The notes beneath the pieces were generated by a model. It did no database searches. It was given only the letters and a program-made list of their open reading frames with translations, and was not told where the DNA came from. A program made the position numbers and the translations under genes. DNA of 64,000 bases from Lachnospiraceae bacterium (GTDB taxonomy: Bacteria; Bacillota; Clostridia; Lachnospirales; Lachnospiraceae): positions 231,053 to 295,052 of the forward strand of contig SVFF01000002.1 of the NCBI GenBank assembly GCA_015057005.1, in the 5' to 3' direction. Below are positions 36,866-44,824 of this stretch, in pieces (the first letter of the stretch is position 1; the number at the start of each line of letters is the position of its first letter).

Positions 36866-37918
36866 GTGATTTTAACCGATTATACCAAAAGATTATTAGA
36901 TGATATAGAGAAACGAATTGATCCTGCAACTGAAAATGATTTTCTGCAGCAATGGACAAATTTCTGGGACAATAAATGTAATGATATCTTCTTTGTTCCC
37001 AAACGCAAGGTTATGACTAAACCAAACATTGAAGTGAAAAAAATCAACATCAATGACGCTTTGGAAGATTATGAACTGATGCTTGATATGCAGCTTGCCA
37101 TGGTAAGTGACCAGCTGGGAAGTACTGCTTCTGCCCTGGGAATGCGCGCCAACTATGGCACCGGCATTATGTCCTCCCTGTTCGGCGCAGAAATCTTCAA
37201 AATGCCCCGGGAAATGAACACGCTGCCCACCACCCGCGCCTTTAATGACAGCAGTACAATCCGTAAACTCCTCGACAATGGCATCCCGGATCTTTCAAGG
37301 GGATTTGGTCAGCATGTATTTGCCTTTGGAGAAATGTGCAAAGAAATTTTGCAGGATTATCCCCTGATCTCCCAGTATGTCCGGATGTATCATCCGGACA
37401 CCCAGGGCCCCTTAGACATAGCAGAATTACTGTGGGGATCCGAAATTTTCTATGAAATGTATGATGATCCCGAATTTGTTCACGCTGTACTCAACCTGAT
37501 AACGGATACATATATGAAGTTTCTGGACAAATGGTTCGGACTATTTCCTGCCAAAGAGGATTTAAACGTCCATTGGCATCTCCTTCACAAGGGAAAAATC
37601 ATGCTTCGCAATGACAGTGCCATGAATCTCTCCCCGGAAATGTATGCCGAGTTTGCGCTTCCTTATGATAAACGCTTGCTGGAATACTACGGCGGCGGAT
37701 GCGTACACTTCTGCGGCCGCGGTGACCACTACATCGAACGATTATGCGGAATAGACGCCCTTACTTCCATCAACTTGTCCCAGCCTCATTTGAATGACAT
37801 GGAGAAAATTTATCGTGTTGTCAATTCAGCTGGTAAAAAGATTATCGGATTGGACAGAGGCACTTGTGAGAAATACGCCGTTTCGCCTGGCGCAGTCAAA
37901 GGAATGCTTTGTGTGTAA
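36866..37918 (+). CDS. Uroporphyrinogen decarboxylase-family protein
   Basis: A 350-residue protein of the URO-D superfamily, which includes uroporphyrinogen decarboxylase and corrinoid methyltransferases of the MtaA/MtbA type. It has GFGQHVFAFGEMCKEI, HWHLLHKGKIMLRND (a His-rich segment) and a TIM-barrel-like end with LDRGTCEKY. No haem genes are nearby; a methyltransferase or other one-carbon role fits better but is inference. It starts at a GTG, five bases after AAAGGAG. Confidence 0.75.
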   Translation: MILTDYTKRLLDDIEKRIDPATENDFLQQWTNFWDNKCNDIFFVPKRKVMTKPNIEVKKININDALEDYELMLDMQLAMVSDQLGSTASALGMRANYGTGIMSSLFGAEIFKMPREMNTLPTTRAFNDSSTIRKLLDNGIPDLSRGFGQHVFAFGEMCKEILQDYPLISQYVRMYHPDTQGPLDIAELLWGSEIFYEMYDDPEFVHAVLNLITDTYMKFLDKWFGLFPAKEDLNVHWHLLHKGKIMLRNDSAMNLSPEMYAEFALPYDKRLLEYYGGGCVHFCGRGDHYIERLCGIDALTSINLSQPHLNDMEKIYRVVNSAGKKIIGLDRGTCEKYAVSPGAVKGMLCV

Positions 37919-37967
37919 CCGTATGCTTGGAACAATTAAAATATCATATACCTCTAAAATATAGAAA

Positions 37968-37990
37968 AGGGGGAAGTTTGCCTTCCCCCT
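37968..37990 (-). terminator. Terminator overlapping the stop codon of the MazG-like gene
   Basis: A GC-rich stem (37968-37976 with 37982-37990, core GGGGGAAG/CTTCCCCC) closed by a TTTG loop. On the minus strand the stem is followed by TTTTCTATATTTT. The TAG stop of the MazG-like gene is part of the stem; the convergent URO-D gene ends 50 bases away. Confidence 0.8.
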
Positions 37991-38315
37991 ACCACCGTTC
38001 CATATTTTTCTTATGTTTCCGCAGATATACTTCTTTCAGCTCTTCTATGGAAATATCATAGCAAAGCATTACATCATTAAAATACATCATCACATCGCAC
38101 AATTCTTCGATAAAATGCGTGCGGACCTCTGTATCTTTCATCACTTTCTCATTGCCGTTCTTTTTGAGCACATCTGCCACTTCTCCCAGCTCAATCATCA
38201 GCCAAAGCAACTGATCTTTGCCGATTTCCGGTGAAAGGGGCCTCCATTTGTTTTTGTATTTTTCCTGCAGTTCTTTTTGGATGGACTGCATTTCCTCAAA
38301 GCTGAAGTTAGTCAT
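37989..38315 (-). CDS. MazG-like nucleotide pyrophosphohydrolase
   Basis: A 108-residue all-alpha protein of the MazG/dUTPase-like NTP pyrophosphohydrolase superfamily. It shows the metal-binding pattern ELGEV and, about 35 residues later, EELCDVMMYFND. These enzymes clean up non-canonical nucleoside triphosphates or act on phage-related nucleotides. AGGAGG precedes the ATG. Its stop overlaps a terminator stem. Confidence 0.8.
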   Translation of the reverse strand: MTNFSFEEMQSIQKELQEKYKNKWRPLSPEIGKDQLLWLMIELGEVADVLKKNGNEKVMKDTEVRTHFIEELCDVMMYFNDVMLCYDISIEELKEVYLRKHKKNMERW

Positions 38316-38343
38316 ATGTTTTCTCCTCCTAAACTGTATATTT

Positions 38344-38844
38344 TTATTCACCATCCAGATAGTTTACTTCCGACTGCATTTTAAAGGATTTTTGTATCCC
38401 TCCGGCAAATACTCGCACTTTATCAGAATCTGGATATACAACCACATCATGAGAAGAATAGGTATCAATATCAATATAATGAACAGGGGCATCTGAGGTA
38501 TTTGTCAACATATGTGCACCATTTTCATTTGCCGGGAATACGATTATATCCCCTTCTTTAACTTCCATCTCACCACTATGTGTTCTTAAGGTTGCTGTTC
38601 CTGAAATTATGTAAAAAGCTTCTTCTCTTCCAAAATGCTGATGATACGGATAATTACTCTTTCCCGGCTGTAATATATAAAAATTGATGCTCAGTTTTCC
38701 TTCTCCATTTTTAAACGGCGAAATAACGTTTCCTCTTTGAAACTCAAAAGAGTTTTTATGTTCACCTTCAGGATCGTATAATTGATTTAAGTTATTTTTT
38801 TCATATTCTACTGTTTTTACATTTTTGATTACTATATCCTGCAT
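38344..38844 (-). CDS. Cupin-domain protein
   Basis: A 166-residue single-cupin protein. Cupin motif 1 is visible as YPYHQHFGREEAFYIISG, with the two His and Glu metal ligands; motif 2 (DIIVFPANENGAHML) ends with a His. Roles range from sugar-phosphate epimerases to small-molecule sensors or dioxygenases; the function is not assigned. AAGGAG lies nine bases ahead of the ATG. Confidence 0.78.
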   Translation of the reverse strand: MQDIVIKNVKTVEYEKNNLNQLYDPEGEHKNSFEFQRGNVISPFKNGEGKLSINFYILQPGKSNYPYHQHFGREEAFYIISGTATLRTHSGEMEVKEGDIIVFPANENGAHMLTNTSDAPVHYIDIDTYSSHDVVVYPDSDKVRVFAGGIQKSFKMQSEVNYLDGE

Positions 38845-38904
38845 AATTTTATGCTCCTTTTTTAGTCTGCGAATGAGTGGTAGAAATTTGTACGCGCAAT
38901 ATTT

Positions 38905-39645
38905 CTATTCCTCCCCCATTATCCACTTATCATTATGATCCGTATTAATCAGTTTTAAATAATACTCGTTGGGTGATGAAACCGCATAATTATTATCCTT
39001 ATCCAGCGGATTATATTCATTGATCGCTATTGCGGAATATAGGGAAGCATAGTTTTCCGAATATGCCTCCAAGTAATGTTTTACACGCATTAGTGTATAA
39101 GCATCCAGCGGTTCTTCATGATAAAAACAGTAACCATAAATGAAATCACAGACGCCATATTTCCCTTCGTAAAAAGCCTCTGTAACAACATGTCCATTAT
39201 ATGCTTTCTCAGGATTCACTAAATGTATGATTCTCGCCGGAATACTATTGCAACCAAGCAATGTTACACCAACCCTTGCCATATCTGCACACCAATCCGT
39301 TCCCCGCTCTATAATTTCTTTTTCTGTCCCACCAAATTTCATTTCTTCAAATGGAACATGATAATTTGCTGCTATATTCGCGGTATAAGTCAATATATTT
39401 TTAATTGTTTGATATTCACTTTCACCTTTAAATTGCTGCGCAAATGAAAACAATTCATGCTGTTGGAAATCTTTCCGTATAGGCTTGTGCGAATAGAGGA
39501 CTGTTCGGGTTTCGTCATTTAAAAGAATCATTTCCTGCATAAATTTGTGGTCAATTGAATTTATATCATGCAGATCATTCCGAAGCATTACACTATATGC
39601 TTTTCCAAATATGTCATATCCTCTTTTTATAATTTGTTTTTTCAT
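38905..39645 (-). CDS. Transglutaminase-like cysteine protease-fold protein
   Basis: A 246-residue protein with a transglutaminase-like core: Cys in RGTDWCADMARVGVTLLGC, GCNSIPARIIHL, then His in NGHVVTEAFYEGKYGVCDF and the final Asp. Such proteins act as peptidases or transferases. No signal peptide. It overlaps the ParB-like gene by 32 bases, so the two proteins are probably made together; together they could form an unrecognised module. The ATG at 39645 follows AGAAGG. Confidence 0.68.
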   Translation of the reverse strand: MKKQIIKRGYDIFGKAYSVMLRNDLHDINSIDHKFMQEMILLNDETRTVLYSHKPIRKDFQQHELFSFAQQFKGESEYQTIKNILTYTANIAANYHVPFEEMKFGGTEKEIIERGTDWCADMARVGVTLLGCNSIPARIIHLVNPEKAYNGHVVTEAFYEGKYGVCDFIYGYCFYHEEPLDAYTLMRVKHYLEAYSENYASLYSAIAINEYNPLDKDNNYAVSSPNEYYLKLINTDHNDKWIMGEE

Positions 39646-40171
39646 ATATTTTGCCTTCTCTATTTTCAAAATATAATTCCGTCAACTCTTCACTGGCTCC
39701 ATACAAGAAATATTCAGGTTCTATACTTTGTAATTGTTCACGCTCTTTCTCAGTAGTCTGCGTCAACAGATAATAACTTTTATCACAGCGTTCTATCCAA
39801 AGCTTTTGATATTGTTCGTTTGTCAATATGCGTTTTTCCAAATGACTGATATTCTCAATGTGAAACCTTTCACACCACTCTATATCAGCCCGATATAACA
39901 TTTGCCCCATTTTCCCCACTACAATATCATCCAAATCATACACAATTGGTATATGTGTGATTCCATTTTTGTAAGCTACATAAGCTCTGCTATGTCCATC
40001 CGTCAAAGTATATTTCCCATTGCCAAAATCATGTACCGGTAATGGTTCAAATATGCTCATATCAGTAGGCACAAACCACTTTTCAATCGCTCCAATTTTA
40101 TCCGCATTCAAATATATTTGACTTAATCCCAAGTCCAATAAAGGATAATTTTTTACACCTTTAAACTCCAT
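39614..40171 (-). CDS. ParB/sulfiredoxin-like domain protein
   Basis: A 185-residue protein whose middle part (GKYTLTDGHSRAYVAYKNGI) matches the ParB-like nuclease/sulfiredoxin fold: Asp-Gly-His-Ser-Arg where ParB has a GERR-type nucleotide-binding loop. The rest is not recognised. It has no helix-turn-helix. The ribosome site is weak (AAAG). Function is unknown; the next gene downstream overlaps it by 32 bases. Confidence 0.62.
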   Translation of the reverse strand: MEFKGVKNYPLLDLGLSQIYLNADKIGAIEKWFVPTDMSIFEPLPVHDFGNGKYTLTDGHSRAYVAYKNGITHIPIVYDLDDIVVGKMGQMLYRADIEWCERFHIENISHLEKRILTNEQYQKLWIERCDKSYYLLTQTTEKEREQLQSIEPEYFLYGASEELTELYFENREGKIYEKTNYKKRI

Positions 40172-40281
40172 AACTTTAATCAGTGACCTCTACCAGTTAT
40201 TTGATTTCCCACCTTGCACATATGGCATTTTGCCTGCGCACATCTTATTCAGCGCTTATTCTAATTTTTATGTCTCTGTCA

Positions 40282-40314
40282 TACTCCATCTGTTCCAAAC
40301 AACTTCCGAATCAT
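40282..40314 (-). pseudogene. Possible glmM start fragment (11 codons)
   Basis: On the minus strand the codons MIRKLFGTDGV followed at once by TGA (40279-40281) match the first residues of phosphoglucosamine mutase GlmM (usual start M-x-x-LFGTDGVRG). AGGAA sits directly before the ATG. The 198 bases around it hold no other gene. An 11-codon match can be chance, so this is a tentative remnant. Confidence 0.3.
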
Positions 40315-40369
40315 TTCCTGCTAATCTTTCAGCGCCAGTCGATAAGCCCTTGTTTTAAAAAGTCTATTT

Positions 40370-41233
40370 TCAAAACAACCCTATCTGCTCATACCGCTCC
40401 GGCAGCTCATGCAGATACTGAAAGCACTCATCTACATCATGGATGATTCCATGCTTTTCACAGGTCTCGTGAAAAATCGCCATAAGCTCACTGTTTCGTT
40501 CACTGTCCACCTGATAGGCATAACCAAACTTACGTTGATACTGTTCTTTAAGTCCCGGAAAATGCTTGTCCAAAGCTGCATAATAATATTCCCGGTCTCC
40601 TTCCCGCAAAGTTACACCCATGCCAAAGCAAATGATGCCTTGCACTTTCGCCCAAATGCAATAATCTAAAATGCCCTCAAGATTTTCTCTGGTGTCATTG
40701 ATATACGGCAAAATGGGGGACAACCAGACCACTGTAGGAATGCCCTCGTCACGAAATCTCTCTAACGCCTTGAAGCGTTGCTTGGTTGTGGAGACATGAG
40801 GCTCCAGGATTTTACAAAGTTCTTCATCATATGTGGTCAAGGTCATCTGAACCACACATTTCGCTTTTTGATTGATGCTTTTCAGGATATCCATATCCCG
40901 CAATATTCTGTCTGATTTGGTCTGAATAGCCAGGCCAAATTCGTAAGCATCTATGATTTCCAGACATCTGCGGGTCAGCTGCAGCTGCTCTTCGCAGTGC
41001 ATATAGGGATCACACATGGAACCGGTTCCGATCATGCACTTTTTACGCTTGGAGCGCAGGGCTTTTTCCAGAAGCTCCGGGGCATTTTGTTTCACCTCTA
41101 CATCCTCAAAAGGATGCTGGATGCCATAACATCTGCTTCTGCTGTCACAGTATATACAGCCGTGGGTACATCCCCGGTATATATTCATGCCGTTCTGGGC
41201 GGATAAAATCCCCTTTGCATCCACAAAGTGCAT
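40370..41233 (-). CDS. Radical SAM protein (SPL-like family)
   Basis: A 287-residue radical SAM enzyme. The [4Fe-4S] cluster motif is CTHGCIYC (Cys22, 26, 29), preceded by GMNIYRGC, a pattern seen in the spore-photoproduct-lyase-like radical SAM group. The barrel segment VQMTLTTYDEELCKILEPHVSTT is typical of the Rv2578c-like family. No full lyase C-terminus is evident, so DNA repair is only a possibility. AGGAGAGG precedes the ATG. Confidence 0.82.
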   Translation of the reverse strand: MHFVDAKGILSAQNGMNIYRGCTHGCIYCDSRSRCYGIQHPFEDVEVKQNAPELLEKALRSKRKKCMIGTGSMCDPYMHCEEQLQLTRRCLEIIDAYEFGLAIQTKSDRILRDMDILKSINQKAKCVVQMTLTTYDEELCKILEPHVSTTKQRFKALERFRDEGIPTVVWLSPILPYINDTRENLEGILDYCIWAKVQGIICFGMGVTLREGDREYYYAALDKHFPGLKEQYQRKFGYAYQVDSERNSELMAIFHETCEKHGIIHDVDECFQYLHELPERYEQIGLF

Positions 41234-41289
41234 GTTGTCCTCTCCTATTCTTTGATTATTGGAAGCATATAGAGTGCGGCTTCTTTTTT

Positions 41290-41319
41290 ATTCTACAGTA
41301 GAATGGGCCTCAGCGTCAA
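41290..41319 (-). promoter_or_regulatory. Promoter of the radical SAM gene
   Basis: TTGACG (41314-41319) and TAGAAT (41290-41295) on the minus strand, 18-base spacer, 56 bases ahead of the start. Confidence 0.5.
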
Positions 41320-41383
41320 CTTCCGTAATCATTCTTCCCGCAAAATCCAATGAAGACTTCATGTGGAGAAAGCCCCCGTTCAA

Positions 41384-42523
41384 TCATTTCCTCACATAGA
41401 AATTCTCAGCCAACAATAACCAATTTGCCCGAAACCATTGCATCACAGTCCAATACCCACACCCTCGCAGTCCATACTCCTTTATCAGGTCAAATTTCGC
41501 CTGAAGACTGCGCACATCCTCAAACCACACCTCGTGAAGCGAGCCATCCGCAGGATCCGTATAATTGAAAAAAGGACTCATTGCCAATCCATCGAAGCGT
41601 ATTTCTGCTCCACGTTCCACAGCCAGCCGTACTGCTTCCACATTTCCCAAGGTGACTGCTTTAGTCACCCCCCGTTCAAAGGGAAGTTTCCAGTCATAAC
41701 CGTAATTGGGGATACCCAGGTCAATCTTCTCCCTTGGAATCTCCGTCGCCGCATAGGACACCACTCTCCGCACCTGATTAATGGGGGCTACCGCCATAGG
41801 CGGCCCGTAGGTATAGCCCCACTCATAGGTCATCAACAACACATGGTCTGCCGCCGCTCCGATAGCCGGATAATCCTTTCCCTCATATAAAAGCCCTTGC
41901 TGGTCAGCTGAGGTCTTTGGTGCCAACGCCACGGAAGTATGATAACCATTGGCCCGCATAGAATCCGCCACCTGCCCCACAAAAGCGGTAAAAGCATCCC
42001 GATCTTTTGCCAAAATGAACTCAAAATCAATATCCACTCCCTGATATCCTTTTTCCCCCATCAACATCAAGAGATTCTGAATCAGGCGCTGACTATATTC
42101 TGAATTGTTTACCACCGAGCTGATCAACATATTATTAAATTGTCCATCCGATCCAAAAGGCGTCAGGGTCAAAATTGGTTGGGTGCCGTCTTCTAAAGCC
42201 AGATCGACCATCCACTGGTCATCCCACAAAGGCGGTATCAAATCTCCTTCGTATGTAAAACCGTACGAAAAGACAGGCAGTTCTGATAAAAATGGCAATG
42301 TCTGTCCCAATACCCATCGATTAATAAATGGATACGCATACCCGCTGACCGATATGGTCAAATCCTGTTCTCTTTGTCCTGTCCCAATAAAAAGAGCCTG
42401 CCCAACAGCAAGCTCGTAAGGATATATCAATTGATTGTCGTATATAAGGTCATCTGCTTCTATTTCATAAGAACCCGCGATAGAATCAACATTATCTCCG
42501 GCTTTCACTACATATATTTCCAT
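41384..42523 (-). CDS. Spore cortex lytic GH18 enzyme (SleL/YaaH-like)
   Basis: A 379-residue protein with one N-terminal LysM peptidoglycan-binding domain (about 4-47) and a GH18 barrel (about 55-375). The catalytic motif reads GVDIDFEF (Asp164, Asp166, Glu168), as in SleL/YaaH N-acetylglucosaminidases that break down spore cortex during germination. No signal peptide, as is usual for these spore-associated enzymes. The ATG at 42523 follows ATAGG; the frame is open 19 codons further. Confidence 0.85.
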   Translation of the reverse strand: MEIYVVKAGDNVDSIAGSYEIEADDLIYDNQLIYPYELAVGQALFIGTGQREQDLTISVSGYAYPFINRWVLGQTLPFLSELPVFSYGFTYEGDLIPPLWDDQWMVDLALEDGTQPILTLTPFGSDGQFNNMLISSVVNNSEYSQRLIQNLLMLMGEKGYQGVDIDFEFILAKDRDAFTAFVGQVADSMRANGYHTSVALAPKTSADQQGLLYEGKDYPAIGAAADHVLLMTYEWGYTYGPPMAVAPINQVRRVVSYAATEIPREKIDLGIPNYGYDWKLPFERGVTKAVTLGNVEAVRLAVERGAEIRFDGLAMSPFFNYTDPADGSLHEVWFEDVRSLQAKFDLIKEYGLRGCGYWTVMQWFRANWLLLAENFYVRK

Positions 42524-42654
42524 AATAAACCTATCCTCAAGTATTGTTAGTGAAAATATATGCCGGTTTTTCAAAATCATGCTGAACTTTTTACATACAA
42601 GCGTTATAACGCCCAGCCCTGATCATATACCTCCGGATCGAATGTACCTCTTTC

Positions 42655-43290
42655 TCACACGCCCACTTTTTTGCAGACATCCTGCAGGCAGCATCTGTCA
42701 CAGTAAGGCTTGGTGCGGGCGGTACAGATTTCTCTGCCGTGATACACCAGTCTATGGCAGAAATCATTGCCCTCCTCGGGAGGAATCATCTTCCAGAGTT
42801 CCTTCTCCACTTTCCCCGGCTCCTTGATGCCATCCACCAAGCCGAAGCGATTCACCAAACGGATGCAATGGGTGTCTGTTACAATGGCAGGCTTGCCAAA
42901 TACATCACCCATGATCAGGTTAGCGCTTTTTCTGCCCACACCGGGAAGTTTCAACAAAGCATCGAAATCATCAGGCACTCTGCCCTGATACTCATCACGT
43001 ATAATCTTCATACAGGCGCTGATATCTCTGGCTTTGCTCTTTCCTAAACCGCAGGGATGTACAATTTTTTCGATTTCTTCCACAGGAGCCTCCGCCAGGG
43101 CATTGACATCCGGGAATACTTCATAAAGCTTCTCTACTACCACATTCACTCTGGCATCGGTACACTGTGCTGCCAAACGTACGCTGACCAACAGTTTCCA
43201 GGCCTGATCATAATCCAGGGAGCAAGCCGCATCCGGATATTCTTTTTTTAATCGTTCGATGATTTCCAATGCTCTCTGTTTTTTTGTCAT
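42655..43290 (-). CDS. nth: Endonuclease III
   Basis: A 211-residue DNA glycosylase/AP lyase repairing oxidised pyrimidines. The helix-hairpin-helix LLKLPGVGRKSANLIMG contains the catalytic Lys, the catalytic Asp lies in VDTHCIRLVNR, and the C-terminal iron-sulfur Cys set is CTARTKPYCDRCCLQDVC. The first Cys spacing is seven residues, one more than in the E. coli enzyme. GAGAGG precedes the ATG; rlmH lies directly upstream. Confidence 0.95.
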   Translation of the reverse strand: MTKKQRALEIIERLKKEYPDAACSLDYDQAWKLLVSVRLAAQCTDARVNVVVEKLYEVFPDVNALAEAPVEEIEKIVHPCGLGKSKARDISACMKIIRDEYQGRVPDDFDALLKLPGVGRKSANLIMGDVFGKPAIVTDTHCIRLVNRFGLVDGIKEPGKVEKELWKMIPPEEGNDFCHRLVYHGREICTARTKPYCDRCCLQDVCKKVGV

Positions 43291-43319
43291 TTGATAAATC
43301 CTCTCTATTACTTAATTAA

Positions 43320-43799
43320 TTATTTGTGATAGGGTTCATTATTAATAATCCGAAATGCCCTGTATATCTGCTCACACAAAATCACCCGCATCAACTGATG
43401 AGGAAATGTCATGTCAGAAAAGCTAATTGCCTGATTGGATCTGGCCAACACGGAAGCGTGAAGTCCCAATGAACCGCCTATTACAAAGGCAATGCTGCTC
43501 TTACCGGACACCCCCAACCGCTCTATCCACTCAGCAAATCCCGGGGAAGTCATCCGTTTGCCTGCGATTTCCAGCGTACAAACATAAGCATCCTCTTTGA
43601 TCTTTGACAAAATACGGCCAGCTTCCTTTTCTTTGATCTGCTCTTCTTCAGTTGCACTGGCTCTGTCAGGCGTCTTTTCGTCTGCCACTTCCACAATCTC
43701 AAATTTACAATATTTACTCAGTCTTTTTTCAAACTCGTCGATGGCATCACGGTAAAATTTTTCCTTTACCTTGCCCACACAAATGATTGTTATTTTCAT
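43320..43799 (-). CDS. rlmH: 23S rRNA pseudouridine-1915 N3-methyltransferase
   Basis: A 159-residue SPOUT-fold methyltransferase that modifies helix 69 of 23S rRNA in the assembled ribosome. Family features: MKITIICVGKVKEKFYRDAI at the start, FVIGGSLGLHASVL (SAM-binding knot) and the end MRVILCEQIYRAFRIINNEPYHK. It ends 29 bases ahead of nth. Confidence 0.97.
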   Translation of the reverse strand: MKITIICVGKVKEKFYRDAIDEFEKRLSKYCKFEIVEVADEKTPDRASATEEEQIKEKEAGRILSKIKEDAYVCTLEIAGKRMTSPGFAEWIERLGVSGKSSIAFVIGGSLGLHASVLARSNQAISFSDMTFPHQLMRVILCEQIYRAFRIINNEPYHK

Positions 43800-43877
43800 A
43801 TCCTCTCAGCCTTAGCACAATTTCCCAATGTGCTATATCCCATACAGTCGTTCCAACATAGTTATTCCAAAACAGTT

Positions 43878-43898
43878 GCCCGCCTTACACAGGCGGGC
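43878..43898 (-). terminator. Terminator after the zinc-ribbon membrane protein
   Basis: GCCCGCC (43878-43884) pairs with GGCGGGC (43892-43898), extended by neighbouring AGT/GCT pairs. It lies just downstream of the zinc-ribbon gene on the minus strand; the T-run is short (TGTTTTGG). Confidence 0.6.
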
Positions 43899-43904
43899 AG
43901 CTAC

Positions 43905-44762
43905 TTATACCTCTTCTGCGGTGAACACCAGATCATAAATCTCTTCATCGATCAGTTCATCTAAGAATTCCTGATCCAGGTTCATGAACTGATGATTCAG
44001 CATGTCTTTGATCACATCATATCTTCTCATATACAGCACTTCATCTCCGAGCTTGGCAGCATCTTCGATGGCTGCATCTATCTGCGAAGCATTAATATTT
44101 CCCTTACACCAATCAAGCAAGGTCTTTTTCAGGGAATTTTCCGACTCTGCCGTTCTGGCAAAAAGTCTTGCACTTTTCATAGACACAAAACCCATGACCA
44201 CCAAAAGCAGGAATAAAGCACTCATAACGCCGTAGAACAAGTACGGATTTCCGATACGCAGAGGAAGAACACCCAGGCCACCCAAAACCAACACTATCAA
44301 TCCCAGAATACCCACAATCAGCAGAACCCATGCAGATGATCTGTTATCTTCTGCCTTCTGAGCACTGTTCATATAAGCCTTGGAATTGGATCTGGATGCA
44401 CGCACTATTTTTTCCGTCATGAAAGGATCCTGATCCTCCCCGTCTTTCTCTTCGGAAACAATGCGTTCCAATTCTTCGTTGTATTTTTGTTCGGCAAACA
44501 CCCTTGCAATCTTAAGAGCCTGATCCTTGTCCTTCTCTTCTACTGCAACGAAAACGCTCTCATCTTCTGCAAGCCCAATCGTCACATCTTCCACATGATT
44601 GTACTCCAGAAATCGCTTCATCTCCGCCGCATTTTCTGCATTTCCCACAAAAACAGGAATCAACTTGCGGCATTCCTTTTCCTCCACAAGTTCACACCCA
44701 CAGTCTGCACAGACAGTAATTCCCTTGCGATACTCATTCTTACATTGCGGACACCATGCCAT
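43905..44762 (-). CDS. Zinc-ribbon membrane protein (DUF2007-like middle)
   Basis: A 285-residue protein. An N-terminal zinc ribbon (CPQCKNEYRKGITVCADCGC, Cys4, 7, 21, 24 region) is followed by a ferredoxin-like segment that resembles DUF2007 (VGNAENAAEMKRFLEYN) and two membrane helices near residues 147-168 and 176-196. It belongs to a broad class of envelope-associated proteins of unknown function. It ends at a terminator and follows nfnB by 62 bases. Confidence 0.7.
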   Translation of the reverse strand: MAWCPQCKNEYRKGITVCADCGCELVEEKECRKLIPVFVGNAENAAEMKRFLEYNHVEDVTIGLAEDESVFVAVEEKDKDQALKIARVFAEQKYNEELERIVSEEKDGEDQDPFMTEKIVRASRSNSKAYMNSAQKAEDNRSSAWVLLIVGILGLIVLVLGGLGVLPLRIGNPYLFYGVMSALFLLLVVMGFVSMKSARLFARTAESENSLKKTLLDWCKGNINASQIDAAIEDAAKLGDEVLYMRRYDVIKDMLNHQFMNLDQEFLDELIDEEIYDLVFTAEEV

Positions 44763-44824
44763 ATTCTACTCTTCCCTTCACATTAGTAATCTTTTGTTCC
44801 TGCTATTCAGAACAATACATATAC

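Noticed and set aside
40172..40369. Small gene in the 198-base gap
   Set aside because: No frame with start, ribosome site and sensible length; only the GlmM-like scrap stood out.
43814..43834. Hairpin AGCACA/TGTGCT ahead of rlmH
   Set aside because: Six-base stem with a nine-base loop, too weak to call.
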